From NCBI GenBank assembly GCA_963751355.1, contig CAVVVS010000111.1, forward strand, positions 1-64,000: a stretch of 64,000 bases of DNA. The letters are read 5' to 3'. This DNA comes from CAVVVS01 sp963751355 (lineage in GTDB: Bacteria; Bacteroidota; Ignavibacteria; Ignavibacteriales; Ignavibacteriaceae). A program made the translations under genes and the position numbers. How positions within the stretch are numbered: position 1 is the stretch's first letter; each line of letters opens with the position of its first letter. Below are positions 46,059 through 55,638 of this stretch, piece after piece. Below the pieces are notes generated by a model. The model saw only the letters and a program-made list of their open reading frames with translations. It had not been told where the DNA came from and searched no databases.

Positions 46059-47078
46059 ATGGGGAATACAAATCGAGACGTCTGGGTTTATATCGAACAA
46101 CGAAACGGAAAGCCGGCGGATGTTGGTTTTGAGCTTTTATCAAAGGGAAGAAAATTAGCCGAAAGCTTAAAGGGAACGCTGAAAGCTGTCGTAATCGGAA
46201 GAAATGTTAAAGAATTGGCAAAAGAGACTTTCAGTTTTGGGGCAAAAGAAGTTCTTGTTGTTGACCATCCCAACCTAGAGCATTATTTAACAATGCCGTA
46301 CAGCAGAATAATAACGGAACTGGTTGAGCTGCATAACCCGAGAATTGTATTGTTCGGTGCTACTGTTATCGGTCGTGATTTAGCACCGCGGGTCGCTTCG
46401 CACACGAAAAGCGGGCTCACCGCTGATTGTACTGACCTCCAAATTTCAAATGTCACTTATCTTAAGAAAAATTACGATGACTTGCTTCTGCAAATACGTC
46501 CGGCTTTCGGGGGTAATATTATTGCAACTATTATTTCGCCGGACGTTCAGACTCAAATGGCTACCGTTCGCGAAGGTGTGATGAGAATGGAACCGCTCGA
46601 CAACTCTGTGACCGGAAAAATCACTGAAATTCCTTATGTACAAAGTGATATTGATTCGGTTATACAATTAATTGAACAGCACAGGAAAGAAAACAAAGTA
46701 AATCTTAAAGCAGCACCGATTATCGTTGCCGGCGGATACGGATTGGGTACTACGGATAATTTTCGGTTAATTCATGAATTAGCCGCAGTAATCGGAGGTG
46801 AAGTTGCGGGATCGCGCGCTGCTGTTGACGCAGGATTTGTACCTTCTGAAAGACAGGTAGGGCAGACCGGTGTAACAGTCAGACCGAAATTGTACATAGC
46901 ATGCGGTATTTCGGGAGCAATTCAACATAGAGCCGGGATGCAGGAATCAAATAAAATAATTGCAATTAACACGGATCCTGATGCACCTATCTTCGGAGTT
47001 TCACACTACGGAATAGTAGGAGATGCGATGCAGATAATTCCAATGTTTATAAATGTTTTTAAAAAGAAATTGAGATAA
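46059..47078 (+). CDS. etfA: Electron transfer flavoprotein subunit alpha
   Basis: 339 residues. The C-terminal FAD-binding domain is complete: VAGGYGLGTTDNFRLIHELA, GGEVAGSRAAVDAGFVPSERQVGQTG, VRPKLYIACGISGAIQHRAGM and AINTDPDAPIFGVSHYGIVGDA. The N-terminal half carries the alpha/beta fold that pairs with EtfB. It lies between etfB (5-base gap) and the acyl-CoA dehydrogenase gene (4-base gap), so all three are in one transcript. No extra ferredoxin domain is present, so an electron-bifurcating type is not indicated. Confidence 0.96.
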   Translation: MGNTNRDVWVYIEQRNGKPADVGFELLSKGRKLAESLKGTLKAVVIGRNVKELAKETFSFGAKEVLVVDHPNLEHYLTMPYSRIITELVELHNPRIVLFGATVIGRDLAPRVASHTKSGLTADCTDLQISNVTYLKKNYDDLLLQIRPAFGGNIIATIISPDVQTQMATVREGVMRMEPLDNSVTGKITEIPYVQSDIDSVIQLIEQHRKENKVNLKAAPIIVAGGYGLGTTDNFRLIHELAAVIGGEVAGSRAAVDAGFVPSERQVGQTGVTVRPKLYIACGISGAIQHRAGMQESNKIIAINTDPDAPIFGVSHYGIVGDAMQIIPMFINVFKKKLR

Positions 47079-47082
47079 TACA

Positions 47083-48804
47083 ATGGCAAATTATTTTACA
47101 GATAATGCCGATTTGCTCTTTCATTTTGAAAGAAATGATTTGAAACAAATTGTCGATCTGACTGAAGATAATTATACACAATCTGAAAAATATAATTACG
47201 CACCCGTTAATTATGAAGATGCCAAAGAAAATTATAAAAAGGTAATGGAAGTAGTGGGGGACATTGCTGCAAACTTCATCGCACCCCGGTCGGCTCAAAT
47301 AGATGAAGAAGGTGCGGTATTTAAAGACGGTAAGGTCAGCTATGCTAAAGGAACTAAAGAAGCGTTAGATATGCTTTCCGATGCTGAATTAATGGGGATG
47401 ATATTACCGCGCGAATACGGGGGATTAAATTTTCCTACCACTATTTATATGATGGCTGTCGAAATTATCTCGCGTGCCGATGCCTCACTTATGAATTTAT
47501 TCGGTCTTCAGGATATAGGAAAAACCATTGCACAGTTTGCAAATGATTTGCAAAAAGAAGAATTCCTGCCAAAATTTTCAACCGGTGAATACACCGGTGC
47601 AATGGCTTTAACGGAACCCGATGCAGGTTCAGATCTGCAGGCGGTAAAGCTTCAGGCACACCAGGACGAAAAAGGGAACTGGTTTTTAAGAGGTGTAAAA
47701 CGATTCATCACCAACGGAAACGGACAGGTTCTTCTCGTTCTTGCACGAACCGAAGCAGGTACAAAGGACGCACGAGGTTTAAGTATGTTTGTCTGCTACG
47801 GGGATGAAACCGTAAAAGTAAGAAGAATAGAACATAAACTGGGAATTCATGGTTCCCCTACCTGCGAGCTGCAATTTAATGATACCCCTGCACAGTTAAT
47901 AGGAACAAGAAGATTCGGTCTATTAAAGTATGTAATTTATTTGATGAATAGAGCAAGGGTCGGCATCGGGGCGCAATCTTTGGGAATAGCTCAGCAGGCA
48001 TACGAAGAAGCGCTTAAGTATGCAAAGGCAAGAGAGCAGTTCGGCAAACCTATTTATAACCTGCCGGTAATTGCAAACATGTTGATTGATATGCGTGTAA
48101 CGCTTGAGGCTGACAGATCATTATTTTATTCATCATTAATCTGGCTTGATAAAAAAGAAAAGCTTGAAGAACTAGTTGAAAAACTGAAAGCGGAGAAAAA
48201 ACCGTTCGTTGAAGTAAATGAAGAATTCAAAGAAGCTAATAAAATAGTAAATCTGTTAACGCCTATAACAAAATATACATTGAGTGAAGCAGCCAACAAA
48301 ATAAGTTATGACGCTTTACAAATTCACGGAGGTACAGGTTATATGAAAGAATTTATGGTCGAAAGACTCTCCCGTGATGCAAGGATTACAAACATTTACG
48401 AAGGCACTTCTCAAATGCAGATTGTGGCTGCTTCCGGCGGTGTTGTTAATGATATTTTAGGTGATTATTTTGATAAGTGGGAAAAGAAAGAATATAAAGG
48501 AAGTCTTGCTAATTTATTATCGGTTTTAATAGAAATACGTGAGAAGTTCAAAGAATGCCTCAAGTATATTAAGGATAAAAAAGATTCTAATTTACAGGAT
48601 GTTGCAGCGAAAGATTTAGTAGAATTGTACACTTATCTTTATATAGGTTATTTGGTGTTAAACGAAGCAAATGAAGATCAGCGTAAAATATTTACTGCTA
48701 GAAGATATATACTTGATGCATTAACAAAAGCACGTAAAAATTCCGAAGCAATTAAAAATGAATTATATTCAGATATACTTCATGCCGATTCAATATTAAT
48801 CTAA
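47083..48804 (+). CDS. Acyl-CoA dehydrogenase with long C-terminal extension
   Basis: 573 residues. The core matches the acyl-CoA dehydrogenase family: MALTEPDAGSDLQAVKL (FAD/substrate loop), FITNGN, HKLGIHGSPTCELQFND, AREQFGKPIYNLPVIANML and IYEGTSQMQ, in which the catalytic Glu lies at the typical GTSQ site. About 150-180 residues extend past the usual 380-residue core, as in very-long-chain-type enzymes with a membrane-facing helical domain. It passes electrons to the EtfAB encoded just upstream. The acyl-chain preference is not given by the sequence. Confidence 0.93.
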   Translation: MANYFTDNADLLFHFERNDLKQIVDLTEDNYTQSEKYNYAPVNYEDAKENYKKVMEVVGDIAANFIAPRSAQIDEEGAVFKDGKVSYAKGTKEALDMLSDAELMGMILPREYGGLNFPTTIYMMAVEIISRADASLMNLFGLQDIGKTIAQFANDLQKEEFLPKFSTGEYTGAMALTEPDAGSDLQAVKLQAHQDEKGNWFLRGVKRFITNGNGQVLLVLARTEAGTKDARGLSMFVCYGDETVKVRRIEHKLGIHGSPTCELQFNDTPAQLIGTRRFGLLKYVIYLMNRARVGIGAQSLGIAQQAYEEALKYAKAREQFGKPIYNLPVIANMLIDMRVTLEADRSLFYSSLIWLDKKEKLEELVEKLKAEKKPFVEVNEEFKEANKIVNLLTPITKYTLSEAANKISYDALQIHGGTGYMKEFMVERLSRDARITNIYEGTSQMQIVAASGGVVNDILGDYFDKWEKKEYKGSLANLLSVLIEIREKFKECLKYIKDKKDSNLQDVAAKDLVELYTYLYIGYLVLNEANEDQRKIFTARRYILDALTKARKNSEAIKNELYSDILHADSILI

Positions 48805-48825
48805 TTTCAATACAGGGGCAAAATA

Positions 48826-49035
48826 ATGAATAAAGGAACCACTATATACCGCCTTTACGATGACAATGAAGAAAAACATTATTTAATCAGCTTACTCAAT
48901 CATGAGGAGCTTGAAAAATTAGCAGAACAATTCAGAACCGAGCAAAAAGAGATTATCGCCAAAGATTTTATAAATTTTGTGAAAAAGCATGATGAAGAGG
49001 CAGGCGAAATTCAGGTTCAGGATTTGTATTTCTAA
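48826..49035 (+). CDS. Small hypothetical protein after the acyl-CoA dehydrogenase gene
   Basis: 69 residues, acidic and predicted helical (TIYRLYDDNEEKHYLISLL, then an E/K-rich part and a tail VQDLYF). No known domain was recognised. Its leader AATACAGGGGCA also stands in front of etfB (12 identical bases), suggesting the same translation signal. It begins 21 bases after the dehydrogenase stop, so it may be the last gene of that operon. Confidence 0.6.
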   Translation: MNKGTTIYRLYDDNEEKHYLISLLNHEELEKLAEQFRTEQKEIIAKDFINFVKKHDEEAGEIQVQDLYF

Positions 49036-49426
49036 TACGGTTTTCTAATAATACAAATTGTGCTGAGTATAGGTCGATTTACTAATTCTCTGTGAGGACA
49101 GGGGAGTGCAATATTTATTTTGGCTAGGTCTTCCTTAGTTCCTTTTGTTAAGGTATATCACTCATGAATTTTTTTAAACAAATTATTAATCCCGTTACAC
49201 TTTTCAATGTGCTTTCCCCTCTAATAAATAGCTGACGAATTATTATTTGTCTTTCAGCAAACAGCATTGAGAAAGTGAAACAATATTCATTTTACGGAGC
49301 GTTCGCAGCCTTAACAAACTGGAAATAATTACACTGAGCTTAATTCCAATAGTTACATTACACGAAACAAATTTTTAGACTTAGTTAAAAACTTTTTTAA
49401 ACAAAGCGGTTGTTTTTATTTAAAAA
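49036..49426. other. AT-rich gap (391 bp) after the operon
   Basis: No gene recognised. AAACAA (about 49399) and TTGTTT lie either side of AGCGG, a weak 6-bp hairpin near the 3' ends of the two convergent transcripts. Confidence 0.3.
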
Positions 49427-50065
49427 TTATTTGAGCAGAACCATTTTTTTAACTTTAAAAAAATTATTTGCCTTTAACTGCAAAAAATAAATCCCACTCG
49501 GCAGGTCAGACCCGTTAAATTGAATGTTATAATATCCGGCGCCTTGTCCTTTATGCAATAAAGTTTCAACCTTGTTACCGACAACATCAAATACTTCAAT
49601 AGTAACTATACTTTGCGTAGGTATGGCGTATTTAATCCCGGTTGTAGGATTAAATGGATTGGGGTAATTTTGAAACAAAATATAATTATTCGGTATAGAC
49701 CTATTTTCGGTAATACCTGTTGCTTTTGTTGCATTTATTGAACCAGCCATTCCGGTTCCTTGCGGAGTACCATGAAACTTGCAATAATACTTATGCATTC
49801 CCGGATGTTTAATTACAAATTTGAATGTTTGTTGACTGCTATTTATCGGTGCATCCCATGAATCAACGCCGGAAGTACTATCTGATGTAGTTGTGTGTGT
49901 ACCCGAAACCCATTTCCAGGTTACCGTATCTCCTAATGTTATCGTAAGTGAAGAAGGAGTAAATATAAAATTAGAAACCTGTACTACATGATTTATTTGA
50001 GCGTAGTTTGTATCTGCCAATAAAAAAGTAATAAAAATTACTAAAGGGAAATAAATTTTGTTCAT
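49427..50065 (-). CDS. Secreted cupredoxin with T9SS sorting domain
   Basis: 212 residues: a signal peptide, a plastocyanin-like domain (residues about 25-108) and a C-terminal type A sorting domain with YILFQNYPNPFNPTTGIKY and GSDLPSGIYFLQL. The copper ligands are visible as His in SGTHTT, then Cys and His in YYCKFHG and Met in GTGMAG, a normal type 1 copper site. It is likely exported by T9SS and attached outside. A role in electron transfer or copper handling at the surface is probable; no partner gene lies next to it. Confidence 0.88.
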   Translation of the reverse strand: MNKIYFPLVIFITFLLADTNYAQINHVVQVSNFIFTPSSLTITLGDTVTWKWVSGTHTTTSDSTSGVDSWDAPINSSQQTFKFVIKHPGMHKYYCKFHGTPQGTGMAGSINATKATGITENRSIPNNYILFQNYPNPFNPTTGIKYAIPTQSIVTIEVFDVVGNKVETLLHKGQGAGYYNIQFNGSDLPSGIYFLQLKANNFFKVKKMVLLK

Positions 50066-50359
50066 TATATCTTCTCCTTTATTTATTTAATTAAAGTAAT
50101 TTGAAGTAAGTATAATTTTTACTTAAAAAATAAGTATTATATGAGCCTGGAATGATTTCTATATATTACAAATATTATATTTAAAAAGCATTATAGAAAT
50201 TACCGCTTTTAAGAAAGAAATTTTGACAAGCGCTGAATAAATTAATACTAAAAAATTATTTAAAATTTAATGAGGTTTTAAGATTTCAATTTTAATATTC
50301 CTAATCAGTAATGCGGTCATTAAGTAGGGAATGAGAGTTTGGAAATATGAAATTATGGA

Positions 50360-51355
50360 TCAGAATAATTTCACAACGTTTGTGGCAATAAAATAAGTTA
50401 ACATAGAAAATATTGCCGATAATGGAATGGTCAATACCCACGCCCAGATGATATTACGGGCAACACCCCATCTTACCGCGGAGAATCCTTTTACTGAACC
50501 AACTCCGATAATCGAACCGGTGATCGTATGAGTTGTGCTAACGGGAATGCCGAGCAGAGTAGCAAAAATTATTGTTAATCCTGCCGAGGTTTCCGCACTG
50601 AACCCTCCGAAAGGTGTTAACTTTGTAACGCGCATCCCCAATGTCCTGATAACTTTCCATCCGCCAATGAGTGTACCAAGGGCAATTACCGTATAGCTGG
50701 ACATTTCCACCCAAAACGGCACATAAAATGTTTTTCCGATTAATCCGTTAGTGAATAAAACTATTGAAATTATCCCCATCGTTTTTTGTGCATCGTTGGA
50801 ACCGTGACTTAAGCTGAAGAGAGCCGAGGAAATCAATTGTAATTTTCTGAATTGTTTATCAACTTTCCTGGGAGACATTTTCCGGACAATCCATAGTGTT
50901 ATGATTGAAAAAAACAATGCTATGCCAAAGCCTAATATTGGAGCGAGGAAAATGAATATTATAATTTTCAGAAATCCGGAATAAATTAGTGCCCCGAAAC
51001 CGGCTTTTACCAATCCTGCTCCACCATAACCGCCGATAATAGCATGAGAAACACTTATGGGCATTCCAAAATGTGTGGTAGTTGCGGTGAAAATAATAGC
51101 GCCAACCAATCCGGAGAAAATAACTAAGTTATTAACAGCAGAAACGTCAACTAATCCTTTACCGATAGTAGCCGCAACACTTACCCCAAAAATAAACGCT
51201 GCTAAAAAATTAAACGCTGCCGCCCAGATGACGGCTTGAATCGGTGTTAAAACACGTGTGGATACTATCGTTGCAATAGAATTAGCGGCATCATTCATTC
51301 CATTATAGAAATCGAAAATAAGCGCAAGAAAAATGATTAGAATTGCAAAATGCAT
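50360..51355 (-). CDS. Inorganic phosphate transporter, PiT family
   Basis: 331 residues with about ten membrane segments. The family signature is seen twice: FYNGMNDAANSIAT near the start and SLSHGSNDAQKTMGI in the second half, the repeat of PiT/Pho-4. It imports phosphate, often as metal phosphate, with H+ or Na+. The DUF47 gene sits 5 bases upstream on the same strand, a common pairing. No Pho box was recognised upstream. Confidence 0.95.
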   Translation of the reverse strand: MHFAILIIFLALIFDFYNGMNDAANSIATIVSTRVLTPIQAVIWAAAFNFLAAFIFGVSVAATIGKGLVDVSAVNNLVIFSGLVGAIIFTATTTHFGMPISVSHAIIGGYGGAGLVKAGFGALIYSGFLKIIIFIFLAPILGFGIALFFSIITLWIVRKMSPRKVDKQFRKLQLISSALFSLSHGSNDAQKTMGIISIVLFTNGLIGKTFYVPFWVEMSSYTVIALGTLIGGWKVIRTLGMRVTKLTPFGGFSAETSAGLTIIFATLLGIPVSTTHTITGSIIGVGSVKGFSAVRWGVARNIIWAWVLTIPLSAIFSMLTYFIATNVVKLF

Positions 51356-51360
51356 ATCGA

Positions 51361-51972
51361 TTAGTTATTTTTAATAAAAATGGCAATAATTACGTTAGCG
51401 ACTGTCTGACATTTATCGGAAGTTTTCTCCAGCAGGTCGAGAATTTCTTTTTCCTTAATAATATTTATTGCATCTTTTGCTTCGGCAAATAATTCCTTAA
51501 TTGCTTGTCTATAAATACCGTCGGCTTCCGCCTCCAGATCTTTCACTGCTTTACATTCATTTATATGCTTTGTCCTTAGATCGCTAACTGCCCTGTCCAG
51601 TTCTTTAATCTGCTGAAGAATTATTGCAGAAAGTTTATCAGCATATTTGATTTTGTATTGTATATTAAAGATATCCGTTCTCCATGCAGCCGCTAGAAGC
51701 ATATCGCTGATGTCATCTAATTTTTTTACAAGTGCGAAAATATCTTCCCTGTCAAACGGTGTAATGAACGTTTTATTTAGCCTTTTGATTATCTTATTTT
51801 CAACTTCGTCGCAGCGATTTTCAAGCGGCTTAATCTTTAACAGAAGGTCTTTGTCAATTTCTTTTTTTGAAAACAATTCATGCGAATAGTTTGCCATCTG
51901 CACGATGTGAGAGATCATTTCGCGGAAATCTTCAAAATATTTTTCTTCTTTTGGTTGAAGTTTTTCAAACAT
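51361..51972 (-). CDS. DUF47-family PiT accessory protein (PhoU-like)
   Basis: 203 residues, predicted fully helical. Sequences such as MFEKLQPKEEKYFEDFREM, then CDEVENKIIKRLNKTFITPFDREDIFALVKKLDDISDML, match DUF47 with its Asp/Glu metal-binding pattern like PhoU. DUF47 usually controls the PiT carrier next to it. The ribosome site AAGGGG lies near the ATG. The downstream PiT gene begins 5 bases after its stop. Confidence 0.93.
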   Translation of the reverse strand: MFEKLQPKEEKYFEDFREMISHIVQMANYSHELFSKKEIDKDLLLKIKPLENRCDEVENKIIKRLNKTFITPFDREDIFALVKKLDDISDMLLAAAWRTDIFNIQYKIKYADKLSAIILQQIKELDRAVSDLRTKHINECKAVKDLEAEADGIYRQAIKELFAEAKDAINIIKEKEILDLLEKTSDKCQTVANVIIAIFIKNN

Positions 51973-52454
51973 AATACCCCTTAGTATAATATATTCAAAA
52001 TAAAGTACATTAAAATAATAAATACTATCAATATTATCTAATTTGACTATTCCATTAATACAGAAAAAGTATAAATGTTGGGTAGTTATAAATTCTATGC
52101 AATTGTTGGTGATTATAATTATTTTGGAAAAATAAAATACTGCAAATTCAAGGGGATGTTCAAAAGTAATATTGTTTTGGAGAATAGAACACTGACAGCC
52201 ACGTACATAGCCGGGCAGGCGCGGATTTACCCCTTGGAATAGTATTATTTTAGTTATTGAAGTATAAATAATTTAGCACCATTTTACGGGGTAAACAGAT
52301 TTTTTATCTAAAAATTACTCTCCTGAATGTTGTTTCTTTATCAAACGAATTTTTTTGCATATAGAACTTTATACACGTATTTTTACACTGATACAATGGG
52401 GGATGGCGTCACTTCACTCTTTTATTTATAGCTTCAAAAACATTATTAAAACTT
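51973..52454. other. Divergent intergenic region (482 bp)
   Basis: It lies between DUF47 and the large ATPase-like gene. One frame, ATG 52075 to TAG 52242 (55 codons), has a reasonable composition but no ribosome site and no recognised family. The stretch 52196-52235 is higher in GC than the rest. No RNA gene was recognised. Confidence 0.3.
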
Positions 52455-55400
52455 ATGAATGATGAATTAAAGGCAATACGGCAGGAAATCGAAAAATATA
52501 CTCGGGAGTTTATTGTTCAAACGATAAATAATGAGTTTACAGCTCATAAAGAATTTATCGATAAAATTAAGCAAACTTATACCGATTTTCGGGAGAATTT
52601 GAATTCCCCCTTAGAAAAGCTAACGCCTGAGCTTATAGATTCGGTTCATCAATATAATTTGAATTTGTACAATATAATTCAGCATAAATATCAAACTTCT
52701 ATTTCCGTCAACTTTGATGAAAAATTTCCCGGCTACACTCAGGCGGTTAATTCTTTCATCGATTCCCTGGAGAATAGCGTAAGACTTTCTCAAAATCTAG
52801 ATAGATTTTCTTCATTAAAGAATGACCCTTTATTAATCAGATTTCTGAAAAAAATAAAGAGAGTATTTTTAATCTTATCTCAAACACCGATTTGGTTAGG
52901 GAATCTGTTCCGAAAGTTGATTAAAAAGGAAATCAAAACCGAAAGAGTATGGCATCAAATAGTGCCCTTAAAACAATTAACATTATTTTTCTTGCGTGAT
53001 GGCTTTACCGAAAAAATTCTTCCAATACTCAATGCTTATTATGCAAAAGAATGTGAAATTTATTTAGGTGTTTGGAAATTAGACGAAAAGTTAGTTCATG
53101 AATTTTTTAATCATCAATTTTTTAATCATCAATTTGAAGAGGAATCTGCCGGTGCATTAGAATTTAGTAATATTGAAGAGGATCTAATCCGTCTTGAAAA
53201 AACACTAAATGAGCATAATCAATTCTTTATTGATGAAATATTTACTGCATTAAATGAAGTTTATCTTTCTTTCCAGGAATCATTTCAACTGGCAGGAACC
53301 ATTGAACTGCCACGGAGATTATTCAGCAGTAAAAAAATTAATAAAAAGCACAAATATCTAAACGAAATATTTTATAAAGAAAACCATGCATGGAATAATA
53401 CTTTCTTCGCAATGTTCGAGGATTGGAGATTAAATAAGGAAGTATATAGTAGTGTTGTAAATTATTCACAAATTCATCTAACTTTAATTGGAACAATCAA
53501 CAAAGCAGTAAATGATCTTATTTTACCAAAGGTAAATCAGATAGGTGCACAGCTTGAAAAAATAGAAACCGGGATTGAGGGTTACACCGGCACACCACCA
53601 AACTTTATTAATTACCTTGAAAATAAGAGAGTAACTTTGAGAGAAAAACTAATTAATGAAATAATTCCCATTACAATTGAAACAATATTTTCGCAGAACA
53701 TTCCCACAATAGTTGACGAATTTGAGATATCGGTTCGAAACAGAATAGATGATATTTCAAAAAAACGAGCTATAACACAGGATAGTGAGTATAATAAAGG
53801 ATTAAAAGATTCTGAGCTTGATTTTATCTCACCAAAAGAACTTATCATCTTTGATAAACTGCCAAATTTTTTGACTGAGATTCTTCTAATTAAGAACAAA
53901 ATAGTTGTTGAACTGGAACAAATTCAAAACCTAATTAGAGGAATAAATGAAGTTGCAGATTTCAATTTAGAATCGGCTATTGCTGTTTTTGAAGAACAAA
54001 CGGGTGATTTAGAGTATAAAGCCCGGAAGATAGCAATTGAGGGCATTAACCGGGCGTTTAGTAAAATCGACGAGATTAAATCCGGCATGCTTAGTATTAT
54101 AAATTTTGTTGAAAAAGATTTAAACAAAGCCTTAATAAGTTTTAAAGAAGATATCTTTGAACTGACAATTAATGAAAAAATATTTAATATTAAAATAAAA
54201 CTTGCCAAAGCTAAAGCTGTTAACAAAGCTAAGACCCTCAGAAAAAATATTATTGACAGACTTAAAAGCACCCTTCCTTTATTATCCATCCGGGTAAATA
54301 AAATAATTAATAAATCGAAAACTATTATTGATATCAATAAAAAACGCTTAGGCCTTACAAAGCCCAAAGAATATATATCATCTGACATCTCGGATTATTT
54401 AACCGAAACTCAAGCTGCAATACAGATGCTTCCTTTTGTATATCAACGCCTTTTCCAGGTTGAAGCTTTAGATGAAGAAAGATTTTTTTACGGCAGAGAG
54501 GATGAACTAGGAAGATTAAACAATTATTTTATTAAGTGGCAAAAAGGTTTTTTTGCCCCGGTAGCAATTGTAGGCGAAAAAGGCAGTGGTATAACGACCT
54601 TTCTTAACATTTTCCTGAAAAAATTAGTTACTAATTTGCAAATCAGAAGGACGGTTTTAAATAATAACATTCACAGCGCAAAAGACTTCCTTTCATTTAT
54701 GAATGCGCTGCTTGAAAACGATACTTTCATTGATTTGGAGGCGATAATAAACCATCTGAATAATCTTCCTGCCAAGCAAATAGTGATAATTGAAAACCTT
54801 CAGCAAATGTTCTTAATGAAAGTCGACGGGTTCAGGAGTCTGGAAATGCTGCTCGAACTGATATCCAGGACAAATCAAAATGTATTTTGGATTACCAGTA
54901 CGACTTATTATGGTTGGACATACCTGGATAAGACTATTAACATTGCAGATCAGCACGGGTATATTATAAAATTACAAAATCTCAAAGATGACGAAATGGT
55001 AGAAATAATAAATAAACGTCATCGTGTAAGCGGGTACAAAATTGTTTTTGAAGAATATCCGGAAGAGTTTCAAACTAAAGCATTTAAAAAATTGGATGGA
55101 CCGGAGAGACAAGCATATTTAAAGAAACAATATTTTTCAAACCTTAATAAATTTGCCGGAAGCAATATCAGCCTCGCTTTACTATACTGGCTGAGATCCA
55201 CCACAGAAGTCACCCAGGATACTATTATTATCAAATCCCAGGTTAATGCTGATTATTCATTTCTTGAATCGTTATCGTTTGAGAAACTGTTCACTTTAAA
55301 AGCTATTGTTTTGCATGACGGATTAACCGAGGACTCCCACAAAGCTATCTTTGGAGCAACCTTTTCGCAAAGCCGGAGAATGTTATCGGTCCTTTTCAAT

Positions 55401-55499
55401 GATGGTGTACTTATCAAAAAGAAAGAAGTTTACACAATAAATCCGCAGCTATATAGACAGGCGGTTAATTTATTGAAATCCAAAAATATCTTGCATTAA
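52455..55499 (+). CDS. Large coiled-coil protein with C-terminal P-loop-like ATPase domain
   Basis: 1014 residues. Residues 1 to about 690 are charged, helix-rich and without clear membrane segments. From residue 697 an NTPase-like domain has a Walker A pattern GEKGSGITT (707-715) where the invariant Lys is Ile713, and a Walker B-like strand IVIIEN (776-781). After it, a region WITSTTYYGWTYLDKT and RNA-free helical repeats follow to the end. The pattern recalls AAA/STAND ATPases, but loss of the Lys suggests weak or no hydrolysis. An MscS channel gene lies 139 bases downstream. A DNA repeat near 53103 doubles a five-residue block. Not recognised as a named family. Confidence 0.6.
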   Translation: MNDELKAIRQEIEKYTREFIVQTINNEFTAHKEFIDKIKQTYTDFRENLNSPLEKLTPELIDSVHQYNLNLYNIIQHKYQTSISVNFDEKFPGYTQAVNSFIDSLENSVRLSQNLDRFSSLKNDPLLIRFLKKIKRVFLILSQTPIWLGNLFRKLIKKEIKTERVWHQIVPLKQLTLFFLRDGFTEKILPILNAYYAKECEIYLGVWKLDEKLVHEFFNHQFFNHQFEEESAGALEFSNIEEDLIRLEKTLNEHNQFFIDEIFTALNEVYLSFQESFQLAGTIELPRRLFSSKKINKKHKYLNEIFYKENHAWNNTFFAMFEDWRLNKEVYSSVVNYSQIHLTLIGTINKAVNDLILPKVNQIGAQLEKIETGIEGYTGTPPNFINYLENKRVTLREKLINEIIPITIETIFSQNIPTIVDEFEISVRNRIDDISKKRAITQDSEYNKGLKDSELDFISPKELIIFDKLPNFLTEILLIKNKIVVELEQIQNLIRGINEVADFNLESAIAVFEEQTGDLEYKARKIAIEGINRAFSKIDEIKSGMLSIINFVEKDLNKALISFKEDIFELTINEKIFNIKIKLAKAKAVNKAKTLRKNIIDRLKSTLPLLSIRVNKIINKSKTIIDINKKRLGLTKPKEYISSDISDYLTETQAAIQMLPFVYQRLFQVEALDEERFFYGREDELGRLNNYFIKWQKGFFAPVAIVGEKGSGITTFLNIFLKKLVTNLQIRRTVLNNNIHSAKDFLSFMNALLENDTFIDLEAIINHLNNLPAKQIVIIENLQQMFLMKVDGFRSLEMLLELISRTNQNVFWITSTTYYGWTYLDKTINIADQHGYIIKLQNLKDDEMVEIINKRHRVSGYKIVFEEYPEEFQTKAFKKLDGPERQAYLKKQYFSNLNKFAGSNISLALLYWLRSTTEVTQDTIIIKSQVNADYSFLESLSFEKLFTLKAIVLHDGLTEDSHKAIFGATFSQSRRMLSVLFNDGVLIKKKEVYTINPQLYRQAVNLLKSKNILH
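53103..53132 (+). repeat. Tandem 15-bp repeat inside the ATPase gene
   Basis: TTTTTTAATCATCAA occurs twice in a row (53103-53117 and 53118-53132), in frame, giving FFNHQ twice in the protein. It could be a slippage product and a site of length variation. Confidence 0.7.
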
Positions 55500-55588
55500 T
55501 ATTGTGCAGTATTTCAAAAAGGATCCGTTATATATTATAAACATCCGGCTATGGAATGTTAGCGAACAAATTTTAGTTTTAATTTCCT

Positions 55589-55616
55589 TTCCCGGTTCTT
55601 CAGAATCACCCGGGAA
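55589..55616 (+). terminator. Hairpin before the mscS-like gene
   Basis: TTCCCGG (55589-55595) pairs with CCGGGAA (55610-55616), with further partial pairing in the loop. CATATTTTAGG follows, so it may be a weak terminator for the ATPase gene or a leader structure for the channel gene. Confidence 0.45.
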
Positions 55617-55638
55617 CATATTTTAGGAGAGACAAGAT

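Noticed and set aside
52075..52242. 55-codon open frame before the ATPase-like gene
   Set aside because: No ribosome site and no recognised family; the size is expected by chance in such DNA. Noted in the gap entry only.
53924..54388. 154-codon open frame on the minus strand
   Set aside because: It is antisense to the charged helical part of the ATPase-like gene, where the AT-rich Lys/Glu codons create long antisense frames.
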